A stretch of 33,375 bases of DNA from Saccharospirillum sp035704555 (GTDB lineage Bacteria > Pseudomonadota > Gammaproteobacteria > Pseudomonadales > Natronospirillaceae), in the NCBI GenBank assembly GCA_035704555.1, contig DASSWT010000021.1:1-33375 (forward strand), in the 5' to 3' direction. Position 1 is the first letter of the stretch, and each line of letters starts with the position of its first letter. This document shows positions 24,367 through 32,238 of the stretch, piece by piece. A program made the translations under genes and the position numbers. Below the pieces are notes generated by a model, which saw nothing but the letters and a program-made list of their open reading frames with translations, was not told the DNA's origin and searched no databases.

Positions 24367-24992
24367 CCCGCTACATTAACCTGATGCAGGCCGATATGCT
24401 GCCGGGCCATGGCCGTCTGCAGCTGCCCACTTTCGCGCTTGTGCTGGCCCTGGCGCTGGCCGGGTCGGCAATCTGGATTGGGCTCAGCTGGTACCAGCAA
24501 CAAAGCCTTCAGGCCGAACTCGCCGACTGGCAACAACGCGCAGCACGCAGCGAGCAGGCCTTGCAACAAACCCGTTCGGTTAACCCGCAACTGGATACCG
24601 AGGCAGCCCTGAGCCTCGAAAACGCTGAACTGACCCGGGAAAAGCGGTTACTCGAATCAGCCTACAGTGGTCTGGCGTCTCAGCTGGGAGAATCCGCTCG
24701 CGGGTTTTCGACCCCGCTGTCACAGTTATCGAACATCGATTTCGACGGCCTCTGGCTCAGCCGCATCGAATTGCGCAACAGCCAGCAACATCTGGGTCTC
24801 GCCGGCTATACCCGCCAACCCGGGCTGGTGCCGCGCTATTTGAGCCAGCTGGAAGGTTCGGTGTTTCGCGGGATCAGCATCCAAAATCTGAACATTGAGC
24901 AAGCCCCCGATGATGACAGTCTGTGGCGCTTTACCCTGGCCGACTCAGCCAACGTTGACGCAGCACTGAGCGACACGGAGGGGCGCCAATGA
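24363..24992 (+). CDS. PilN-like pilus assembly protein (MSHA locus)
   Basis: Bitopic inner-membrane protein of 209 residues. It starts RYINLMQADM, and INLL/INLM is the PilM-binding segment of PilN proteins. One membrane helix follows (about 23-43), then a coiled-coil (about 45-110, rich in Q, E, L and R), then a small periplasmic ferredoxin-like domain. By position between mshI and mshJ and by architecture it is the PilN equivalent; in some genomes this is annotated as a second MshI-type protein. ATGA overlaps link it to both neighbours. Sequence identity to named families is low, so the call rests on architecture and context. Confidence 0.8.
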   Translation: MTRYINLMQADMLPGHGRLQLPTFALVLALALAGSAIWIGLSWYQQQSLQAELADWQQRAARSEQALQQTRSVNPQLDTEAALSLENAELTREKRLLESAYSGLASQLGESARGFSTPLSQLSNIDFDGLWLSRIELRNSQQHLGLAGYTRQPGLVPRYLSQLEGSVFRGISIQNLNIEQAPDDDSLWRFTLADSANVDAALSDTEGRQ

Positions 24993-25630
24993 GCGCAACA
25001 CTGTTTCACCTGCGGTTGATAATTGACCGCCTGGCCATTCGTGAACGAGCCATGCTGTTGATCAGCCTGGTGCTGGTCGTGGCCGGCATCAGCTACGGCG
25101 TCACATGGTTCCTGGGCTGGACAGATCAGAGCACCATACGCAACCAGATCGCTCAGTTGCAAATACAAACAACCGATAACCAGAATGCCCTTCTGGCCCT
25201 TGAGCAGGCACGCAACAACCCGCAAATACAAACGCTCAGCCGCCAGAATGAGCTTTTGCGCCGGGAGATCCAGGAGCTGGACGACCGCATCAGCGGCATC
25301 ACCGATGTGCTGATTCCGCCGGATACCATGGCCACCCTGTTGCGCGAACTGCTCAGCAGCAGCGACCTGACGCTGGTCCGTTTCGGCGCCCTGCCTACTC
25401 AGCCGGTGAATCAGGAAGACGACGGCGAAGCCCGGATATTCCGGCACCAGCTGGAAATTGAGCTGACCGGCAGCTTCGACGCCCTGACCGGCTACCTGCA
25501 GACCATTGAAGCGCTCCCATGGCGGCTGTTCTGGGATGAACTCAGTGTCGAAACCGAACAGTACCCGACACTGAGGATTCGACTGAAGGTCCACACGCTG
25601 AGCGATCAGGAGGCCTGGCTGAATGTTTAA
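24989..25630 (+). CDS. mshJ: MSHA biogenesis protein MshJ (PilO-like)
   Basis: Bitopic inner-membrane protein of 213 residues, the PilO counterpart that pairs with the PilN-like protein in the alignment subcomplex. It has a basic amphipathic start, one helix (about 21-40, AMLLISLVLVVAGISYGVTW) and a coiled-coil (about 48-100). The periplasmic domain contains MATLLRELLSSSDLTLVRF and the MshJ-like FRHQLEIELTGSFDALTGYL. It overlaps the preceding gene by 4 bases and the following mshK by 8. Confidence 0.87.
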   Translation: MSATLFHLRLIIDRLAIRERAMLLISLVLVVAGISYGVTWFLGWTDQSTIRNQIAQLQIQTTDNQNALLALEQARNNPQIQTLSRQNELLRREIQELDDRISGITDVLIPPDTMATLLRELLSSSDLTLVRFGALPTQPVNQEDDGEARIFRHQLEIELTGSFDALTGYLQTIEALPWRLFWDELSVETEQYPTLRIRLKVHTLSDQEAWLNV

Positions 25631-25976
25631 TGCTTACCGGGGTCTCACATCACTCTGTCTGACACTGGTACTGCTGGCCACCGCCAGCGGTGCCCTCTCA
25701 GACCCGATGCGCCCCGATACTGCCCGGCCCGAGCCCAGGCAAACACCGGCACCGCAGCCCGAGCCGAGCTTCACCCTGACATCGATCTATAGAGTGGATC
25801 AGCAAGCCTATGCCGTCATCAATGGCCAGTGGCTGACACTCAACGACACGCTCAACAATTATCAACTGATGGCCATTCGCAGTGACGAAGTGCTGCTGCA
25901 ACGCGGCAATCGCACCCGCACCCTGACCTTGCAACAGGCCGGCTCCCTGGCCATCACCCCGACCGATGAGGAATAA
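25623..25976 (+). CDS. mshK: MSHA biogenesis protein MshK (PilP-like)
   Basis: Small periplasmic protein of 117 residues linking the inner-membrane subcomplex to the secretin, as PilP does. An N-terminal signal sequence (LTSLCLTLVLLATASGALS) is followed by DPMRP, the conserved start of mature MshK/PilP-type proteins, then a proline-rich linker and a beta domain (FTLTSIYRVDQQAYAVINGQ and a basic GNRTRTLTLQQ). No lipobox cysteine is visible. It overlaps mshJ by 8 bases, and the mshL start lies at its end. Confidence 0.87.
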   Translation: MFNAYRGLTSLCLTLVLLATASGALSDPMRPDTARPEPRQTPAPQPEPSFTLTSIYRVDQQAYAVINGQWLTLNDTLNNYQLMAIRSDEVLLQRGNRTRTLTLQQAGSLAITPTDEE

Positions 25977-25980
25977 CCCA

Positions 25981-27585
25981 GTGCTCTACCCGCAACCAAC
26001 CTGGATTGCCAAACACCCGGTCTCTGCCGGTCACTACGGCGTACGCGTCGCTGCACTGGTCGTCGCTCTGGGTCTGGTGGGATGTGCATCGGTGACTCAA
26101 CCCCCGGAGCAGACCGAAGTACCAGAGTTCGACGCCCGCGCAGTGCTTGAACAGCAACGCGATGATGCTGCTCAACCCGAACCGGAGCGCAGTCCGGTGA
26201 TGCCGCCGGCCGAACTGACCAGCGATTTGCTCGATTTCAGCCAGGCACCGCGCACCAGCCAACGGTTCGATGTGCAGGCGACCGATGTGCCGCTGACCCG
26301 CTTTTTTGCGGACCTGGGGGCGACCCAGGGTGTTAACATTCTGGTCGACCCCGATATTACCGGCACACTGACGCTGAACATGACCTCGGTCACCCTCGAT
26401 CAGGTGATGTCAGCCGTGCGTGACATCTACGGGTATGACTACCAGCGTACCGATTACGGCTACCGGGTTCTGCCCAACCAGATCACCACCCGCATCTATC
26501 ACCTTAACTACCTGAACGTCGCGCGCTCCGGGCGCTCCGACACCACCGTCAGTGGCGGTCAGATCAGCCAGCAGGACAGCAGCAACAATCAAAGCAGCAG
26601 TGTCGCCACTGAAACCAGCGCCGACTTCTGGCAGGGCATGGAAATGACCATCATGGGTCTGCTGCAACAGAGCGATGACCGCCAGGTCGTGGTCAACGCC
26701 CAGGCAGGCTTGCTGGTCGTTCGCGCCACGCCGCGCGAACACGAAGTGGTCGCCGAATTCCTGGAAGATGCACAACTGAGCCTGCAACGCCAGGTCGTTA
26801 TCGAAGCCAAGGTGGTAGAGGTAACGCTCAGCAACGAATTCCGCTCCGGCATCAACTGGAACACCTTTGCCGAAGACCTCGCCAACACTGGCACCGATAT
26901 CGGCGGTACTCTGGATGCCACCGCCCTGGCAGGCATCGGCAATATTGGCGGGGTCTTCAGTTTAAGCGTGCAAAACGGCGGCTTTAATTCCCTGTTGCAG
27001 TTGCTGCAAAACCAGGGCGATGTTCAGGTACTGTCAAGCCCGCGGGTGTCGACGGTTAACAACCAGAAAGCGGTAATCAAGGTCGGCACCGACGAATACT
27101 TTGTTACCGACGTCAGCTCGGGCGAAGAAGACGACGATGCAACCACGACGACCACTCCGGAATTCACCCTGTCACCGTTTTTCTCGGGGATCGCCCTGGA
27201 TGTGACCCCCCAGATCAGTGCCGATAATAATGTGATTCTGCATGTACGCCCCTCGGTGACTGAAGTGGTTGAACGCACCAAAGTCATTACCGTTGGTGGC
27301 ACCACCTTTGACCTGCCACTGGCGTTTTCCAGCATTCGCGAAACCGACAGCATCATTCGCGCCGCCAGTGGCCAGATTGTCGTGATCGGCGGTCTTCTCT
27401 CGCAGCGTCAGGACACCTCGGCCACCGGCCTGCCCGGCATGTCGCAGTGGCCCGGCCTGCGCTTCCTGTTCGGCCAGAACCGGGAAACCCAGGAGAAAAG
27501 TGAGCTGGTTATTTTGCTGAAGCCGGTGGTGTACGATGAAGAAACCACCCGCAATGATCTCGACCGCGTCCTGAACCGGATGTAA
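25981..27585 (+). CDS. mshL: MSHA secretin MshL
   Basis: Outer-membrane secretin through which the pilus is extruded, 534 residues from the chosen start. The signal peptide ends in a lipobox-like LVGCAS (Cys about residue 36), so it is probably a lipoprotein. An STN/N0-type domain follows (about 95-150, TDVPLTRFFADLGATQGVNI). A Ser/Gln-rich insert (about 190-215) and N1-type region come before the C-terminal secretin domain, with VVIEAKVVEVTLSNEFRSG, LSSPRVSTVNNQKAVI and PGLRFLFGQN. GTG at 25981 was preferred because GAGGAA lies 7 bases upstream. ATG at 25966 would add five residues without a Shine-Dalgarno. Confidence 0.92.
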   Translation: MLYPQPTWIAKHPVSAGHYGVRVAALVVALGLVGCASVTQPPEQTEVPEFDARAVLEQQRDDAAQPEPERSPVMPPAELTSDLLDFSQAPRTSQRFDVQATDVPLTRFFADLGATQGVNILVDPDITGTLTLNMTSVTLDQVMSAVRDIYGYDYQRTDYGYRVLPNQITTRIYHLNYLNVARSGRSDTTVSGGQISQQDSSNNQSSSVATETSADFWQGMEMTIMGLLQQSDDRQVVVNAQAGLLVVRATPREHEVVAEFLEDAQLSLQRQVVIEAKVVEVTLSNEFRSGINWNTFAEDLANTGTDIGGTLDATALAGIGNIGGVFSLSVQNGGFNSLLQLLQNQGDVQVLSSPRVSTVNNQKAVIKVGTDEYFVTDVSSGEEDDDATTTTTPEFTLSPFFSGIALDVTPQISADNNVILHVRPSVTEVVERTKVITVGGTTFDLPLAFSSIRETDSIIRAASGQIVVIGGLLSQRQDTSATGLPGMSQWPGLRFLFGQNRETQEKSELVILLKPVVYDEETTRNDLDRVLNRM

Positions 27586-27600
27586 AGGCAGCCAACGGCC

Positions 27601-28515
27601 ATGTACGAAGCCCATTTTGGACTCAACCAGCCGCCGTTCAGCCTGTCACCCGACACGGCCCTGTTTGTGCGCCTGGACGACCACGAGGCCTGTTACCAAC
27701 TGCTCACCCACGTGCTCGATACCGGCGAAGGCTTCCTGAAAGTCATCGGGGATGTGGGCACTGGCAAAACCATTCTATGCCGGAGGTTGCTGCGCTTTCT
27801 CAGCGACGACGATACCGCCCGGGATCGCTTTCACAGCGTCTACATTCCCAACCCCATGTTGTCTCCGGTCGGGCTGTACCGGGCCGTTGGCCAGGAGCTC
27901 GGGCTGGAAATTCCGCAACAGGCCGACAACGCCGCCCTGCTGGAGCACATCAACCAGCGGATTCTGAGCCTCGCGCAACAGCAGCGTGGCGTGGTTATCG
28001 TGGTCGATGAAGCCCAGTCGCTGCCGCCGGCCACGCTTGAGGCCCTGCGCCTGATCACCAACCTGGAGACCGAACAGCAGAAACTGGTTCAGGTGATTCT
28101 TTTCGGCCAGCCCGAACTGGATGAGCTGCTCGAACAGAACCGTTTCCGGCAATTGCGTCAGCGCATTACCTTCGCCCACTACCTGAAACCCCTGTCGCGC
28201 ACCGCCACGCGTCAGTACCTGGACTTTCGGTTAACCCAGAGTGGCTATAACGGACCCGCGCTAATCAGCGACCGCAGCATCAAACGCCTGCACCGGCTGT
28301 CTGGCGGTATCCCGCGAATGATTAATGTGCTGACGCACAAAGCCCTGCTGTCGGCCTACGCCGATCAGCGCCGGCGACTGAACCCGGCTGATTTCGACCG
28401 GGCCTGGCGTGACAGCAAACCGGACACCACCCGGCTGTCTCCCTGGCTGGCACCGGCAGCCGCTGCCTCAGCTCTGATATTGCTGGCACTGGTGTCAGCC
28501 TGGAGCCTGTTGTGA
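27601..28515 (+). CDS. mshM: MSHA biogenesis ATPase MshM (ExeA-like)
   Basis: AAA-family ATPase of 304 residues, related to ExeA/GspA of type II secretion, thought to help assemble or place the secretin. It begins MYEAHFGLNQPPFSLSPDT, the family signature. Walker A is GDVGTGKT (50-57) and Walker B is VVIVVDEAQSLP with Asp136-Glu137. The sensor-like RLSGGIPRMINVLTHKAL lies near 270. A single C-terminal membrane helix (about 282-304) anchors it. It ends in a 4-base GTGA overlap with mshN. Confidence 0.93.
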   Translation: MYEAHFGLNQPPFSLSPDTALFVRLDDHEACYQLLTHVLDTGEGFLKVIGDVGTGKTILCRRLLRFLSDDDTARDRFHSVYIPNPMLSPVGLYRAVGQELGLEIPQQADNAALLEHINQRILSLAQQQRGVVIVVDEAQSLPPATLEALRLITNLETEQQKLVQVILFGQPELDELLEQNRFRQLRQRITFAHYLKPLSRTATRQYLDFRLTQSGYNGPALISDRSIKRLHRLSGGIPRMINVLTHKALLSAYADQRRRLNPADFDRAWRDSKPDTTRLSPWLAPAAAASALILLALVSAWSLL

Positions 28516-29645
28516 GCCTGATGCACCATGCACTGGATCGCCCGGCAACGCCAGGCCAGACCAATGGCAATGGTTATAACCCACTGCAACGGAACGCAGG
28601 GCGAAGCGCCATGGTCTGGTGGGTGATCACCGGCCTGGCGTTGCTGATCACGCTGGCGTTGCTGGCCTGGCCACGGTGGCGCCCGGCGGCCGAACCGCCG
28701 ATTCCGGCATTGGTGCAACCACAACCCACAGAGGTGAGTCTGCCCACTCCGGCAGTCACCAATACGGTCGCCGTAGCGCCTGTTGCGTCCGAGCCGGAGT
28801 CAGCGACAGAGGAACCCGCTCTGGAGACCAGCCCAGCTGCAATGGACCGGCCAGAGCCGACCGCACCGCCGGAGAAGCAATTTCAGGCTCCGGCTCCTTC
28901 CGAGCCTGAACCCTCAGCATCACCCCAGGCATCGCCAGAACAGCAAGTATCGCCAGAACAGCCTGCTGTTGCCGAAACCCGGGAGCAACCCCGGCAACCA
29001 GACGTTGAACAGGCCATAGCCGAAGCACAGCAGCCAGTTGCCGAACCGACCGCTCCGTCTCCGGCTGAAGCTTTGCCGGCACCTGCCGATACCCCTAACA
29101 ACGCAACTGTGACGCAGGCGGACGCTAACCGGTCTACCGAGGCGGTCGCCGCCGCTGACACTCAATCCAGCAGCAGTGTTGCCACAGCGGTACCGCAGCA
29201 CGACACAGCGCGCCAGGCAGTGCAGTCCGCCATTGGCCGCGGCGACCTGACCCAGGCACAACAACTGCTCCAGTCCTGGATCAATCGTGAACCGCGGTTG
29301 GAGGAACCGAGAATCTGGCTGGCGAAAGTCTATCTGAGTCGTGGTGCCCGGCAGGAAGCCGAAGCCTTGCTGGTCGGCCTGGAGAGCACCGAGGCGCTGG
29401 GGTTAAGGGGGCTTGTGCTGGAACAAACCGAACGCTATGCCGACGCCGCCCGCATCTTCGAAGCCCTGACCCGCAAAGAAGCCCGCAACCCCCAATGGTG
29501 GTTGCATTGGGCCATCAATATGGAAAACAGTGGCCGGCTGGCAGAAGCACGGCTTCTGTACCAGACTTACCTGGAGCAGTTTTCCAGTCATAACGCGCGG
29601 CTGACGGCGTTTGCGACCGAGCGTTATCGGGCACTGGCGGGGTAA
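28512..29645 (+). CDS. mshN: MSHA biogenesis protein MshN (TPR)
   Basis: Inner-membrane anchored TPR protein of 377 residues. The N-terminus MSLMHHALDRP matches the short cytoplasmic start of MshN/GspB-like proteins and supports the GTG start, which has GGAG 6 bases upstream. One helix lies at about 33-53. A long Pro/Glu/Ala/Gln-rich, presumably disordered segment (about 55-230) follows, then TPR-like repeats (about 235-375, e.g. EAEALLVGLESTEALGLRGL). The linker contains a short coding tandem repeat (period 18 bases near 28931-28965, SPEQ units). Its role in the pilus machine is structural and poorly defined. Confidence 0.87.
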   Translation: MSLMHHALDRPATPGQTNGNGYNPLQRNAGRSAMVWWVITGLALLITLALLAWPRWRPAAEPPIPALVQPQPTEVSLPTPAVTNTVAVAPVASEPESATEEPALETSPAAMDRPEPTAPPEKQFQAPAPSEPEPSASPQASPEQQVSPEQPAVAETREQPRQPDVEQAIAEAQQPVAEPTAPSPAEALPAPADTPNNATVTQADANRSTEAVAAADTQSSSSVATAVPQHDTARQAVQSAIGRGDLTQAQQLLQSWINREPRLEEPRIWLAKVYLSRGARQEAEALLVGLESTEALGLRGLVLEQTERYADAARIFEALTRKEARNPQWWLHWAINMENSGRLAEARLLYQTYLEQFSSHNARLTAFATERYRALAG

Positions 29646-29652
29646 CCACAGC

Positions 29653-30486
29653 ATGAACCGGTTGTATGAACTGTTAAAAAACCATTCAGACCTGAACCTT
29701 GAGCTGCTGGAACAGCATTATCTTGCCCTCGACGACCCGGACGATGACCGGGAGCTGGGCAATCGTTTAATTCAGGCCCGCCAGATCAAGCTGTCTACCA
29801 TTATGGAAATCGCGCTCAAGTACGACCTCTTCCCGAAGGCGGATTCGGTACTCAGGCGTCTGGCTGAAGCGCGCCAGCGCCATCAGGTTATCAAGCCCCA
29901 AACTCACACCACCCGCTACCGGATCAGTGAAGACGACGTGCCGGTCGACCAGATCGAACTGATCGACATCGGCGTCAACCTGCCCATTCCCACGCCCAGC
30001 CTGAACTCCTTTCGTGACACCAGTAAGGATGAAAAGCAGGTCGCTGAAATGGCCTTTGAACTGGCCAGAATGAATCAGGTTCAGGAAGCGGAAATGTTCA
30101 TGATCGATGCGCTGGAGGAATTCCCCAAATCGATGCGCATTATCGTGTTGCTGGCCTGGCACTACTGCCGGTGCCAGCGCTTCAAAGAAGCCATTAAGTG
30201 TTGCCAGAACGGGCTAAAGCTCAATGCTTCGGTGTTTCCCCTGGTGGAATATATGGGCATGGCTGAACAGGCACTGGGCAAACACTTGCTAGCCATTAAT
30301 CACTTTCAGAAACTCGCCTGCCTGCCCAAAGTAAAACCCATCTGGTATATGCAGTTGGCCGTGTCACTGGAGCGCGCCAAGTTGAGCATGGATGCGAAAC
30401 AAAACTATAAGACGTTCCTCGCCCTGAACAAAGACCCTGAATTGCAGCAATTCGCACAACAACGCTCAACAATATTGGCTGATTAA
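29653..30486 (+). CDS. TPR-containing protein of unknown function within the msh operon
   Basis: A 277-residue protein that I do not recognise from the classical Vibrio msh locus. It has no signal peptide or membrane helix, so it is probably cytoplasmic. The first 90 residues are helical and charged. A linker containing DDVPVDQIELIDIGVN and LPIPTPSLNSF follows. The C-terminal half has about four TPR-like units, starting near residues 135, 166, 201 and 235 (for example LARMNQVQEAEMFMIDALEE). The start at 29653 was chosen over an in-frame ATG at 29611 inside mshN. It sits between mshN and mshE and ends directly before the mshE ATG (TAA-ATG), so it is in the operon. A chaperone or scaffold for the MshE ATPase is a guess only. 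Confidence 0.85.
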   Translation: MNRLYELLKNHSDLNLELLEQHYLALDDPDDDRELGNRLIQARQIKLSTIMEIALKYDLFPKADSVLRRLAEARQRHQVIKPQTHTTRYRISEDDVPVDQIELIDIGVNLPIPTPSLNSFRDTSKDEKQVAEMAFELARMNQVQEAEMFMIDALEEFPKSMRIIVLLAWHYCRCQRFKEAIKCCQNGLKLNASVFPLVEYMGMAEQALGKHLLAINHFQKLACLPKVKPIWYMQLAVSLERAKLSMDAKQNYKTFLALNKDPELQQFAQQRSTILAD

Positions 30487-32238
30487 ATGACTGAACCCCG
30501 AACGCTGGACACCGCCCCTCAAAACCGTAAAAAAATTCGCCTCGGTGATCTGCTGGTTGAAGCCGGGCTAATCTCGGAAGGTCAGCTTGGCCTGGCGTTG
30601 CAGGAGCAGAAACACACCGGCAAAAAGATTGGCCGGGTACTGGTCGACATGGGTCTGGTACCGGAAAACAAACTGCTCACTACGCTGTCGAAGCACCTTA
30701 ATATCCCCTTTATTGAGATGCGTCAGTTCCAGCTCAAGCAAGACGTCATGCAACGGCTGGATGAATCCGTCGCGCGCCGGTTTCGTTGTTTGCTATTGGC
30801 CGACAATGCCGATGGCCTGTTACTGGGCATGGCCGACCCACTGGACCTGATGGCCATCGATGAAGTTGAAAAGCGGCTGAAGAAAAGTGTCAAACCGGCC
30901 ATTGTGCGTGAAGCCGAACTATTGGCGACCCTGGATTCGGTGTACCGGCGTACCGGTGAAATCGAGTCCATCGCAGTCGAGCTGGAAGGCGAGCTGCGCG
31001 AAAGTGATTTCGACCTGGCCAACCTGGCCGACGACAGTGACCTGCAGGATGCACCGGTGGTCCGTCTGCTGCAAAGCCTGCTCGAAGACGCCGTTGCGGT
31101 GAACGCCTCGGATGTTCATATTGAGCCCGATGAGTCGGTGTTTCGTATTCGTATGCGTGTCGACGGCGTACTGCAGGAGCAGGTCATCAAGGAAAAACGG
31201 GTGGCGTCGGCTCTGGTGATGCGGCTTAAAATCATGTCGAACCTCGACATTTCCGAGCGTCGCATGCCGCAGGATGGCCGCTTCAACATTCGCGTCAACA
31301 GCAAATCCATTGATGTGCGTCTTTCCACCATGCCGGTTCAGTATGGCGAGTCGGTGGTGATGCGCTTGCTCGATCAGTCATCCGGCTTGCAGTCACTCGA
31401 AGCGCTGGGCATGCCCGAAGCCATCCGCAATCGCTTTGAATTGATGGTCGAACGGCCGCACGGGTTGATTCTGGTTACCGGCCCAACCGGCAGTGGTAAA
31501 ACCACCACCCTCTATTCCGCACTGAATTTATTGAACAAGCCTGACCGGAAAATCATCACTGCCGAGGACCCGATCGAATACCGCATGTCGCGCATTAACC
31601 AGGTGCAGGTAAACCCGCGCATCAACCTCGACTTCGCCAGCATTTTGCGCTCGGCCCTGCGCCAGGACCCGGACGTAATTCTGGTCGGCGAAATGCGCGA
31701 TCAGGAGACCGTTTCCATCGGCGTAAGGGCGGCGCTGACCGGCCACCTGGTGATGAGCACCCTGCACACCAACGATGCAGTCTCCAGCGCCATGCGACTG
31801 GCCGATATGGGGGTCGAGTCTTATCTGGTGGCGTCGGCGCTGCGCGGCATCATGGCACAACGACTGCTGCGCAAGGTCTGCGAGGAATGCCGCCAGCCCT
31901 ACAAACCGGAAATGCGGGAGCAGCTCTGGTTAAACAACCTGGCCGGTGGCCGCTTTTCAGAACACTCTTTCTACCGGGGTACCGGCTGTTACCATTGCAA
32001 CAATAGTGGCTACCGCGGCCGTGTCGGTGTTTACGAATGGCTGGAGCTGGATGAACCGATGCTGATTGCATTGCGCGATCAGGATCACAACGCCTTTGTT
32101 ATGGCGGCCCGTGCCAATGCCCAGTTCAAGCCGATGGAAGAGTGGGCGCTGGAGTATGCCGTGGAAGGCACCACTGACCTGTCGGAAGTCTTTAAGATCA
32201 CCATCGATTTGAACGATCTGGTGGCCGACCATGGCTGA
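30487..32238 (+). CDS. mshE: MSHA extension ATPase MshE (c-di-GMP-binding type)
   Basis: GspE/PilB-type hexameric ATPase driving pilus extension, 583 residues. The N-terminal MshEN domain has two tandem c-di-GMP motifs. The first (18-41) starts RLGDLLVEAGLIS and keeps all key positions: R18, L19, G20, G27, L34, L38 and Q41. The second (47-70) starts KIGRVLVDMGLVP and ends in His70 where Gln is usual. The ATPase domain has Walker A GPTGSGKT (332-339), the Asp box ITAEDPIEYRM, Walker B PDVILVGEMRDQET and the His box TLHTNDA. A zinc-binding tetracysteine follows (Cys465, 468, 501, 504). It directly follows the TPR gene and overlaps mshG by 8 bases. Confidence 0.95.
   Translation: MTEPRTLDTAPQNRKKIRLGDLLVEAGLISEGQLGLALQEQKHTGKKIGRVLVDMGLVPENKLLTTLSKHLNIPFIEMRQFQLKQDVMQRLDESVARRFRCLLLADNADGLLLGMADPLDLMAIDEVEKRLKKSVKPAIVREAELLATLDSVYRRTGEIESIAVELEGELRESDFDLANLADDSDLQDAPVVRLLQSLLEDAVAVNASDVHIEPDESVFRIRMRVDGVLQEQVIKEKRVASALVMRLKIMSNLDISERRMPQDGRFNIRVNSKSIDVRLSTMPVQYGESVVMRLLDQSSGLQSLEALGMPEAIRNRFELMVERPHGLILVTGPTGSGKTTTLYSALNLLNKPDRKIITAEDPIEYRMSRINQVQVNPRINLDFASILRSALRQDPDVILVGEMRDQETVSIGVRAALTGHLVMSTLHTNDAVSSAMRLADMGVESYLVASALRGIMAQRLLRKVCEECRQPYKPEMREQLWLNNLAGGRFSEHSFYRGTGCYHCNNSGYRGRVGVYEWLELDEPMLIALRDQDHNAFVMAARANAQFKPMEEWALEYAVEGTTDLSEVFKITIDLNDLVADHG

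Noticed and set aside
29611..29652. Upstream ATG for the TPR protein
   Set aside because: Lies inside mshN and adds 14 residues of an out-of-frame mshN shadow; the start at 29653 begins the plausible protein right after mshN.
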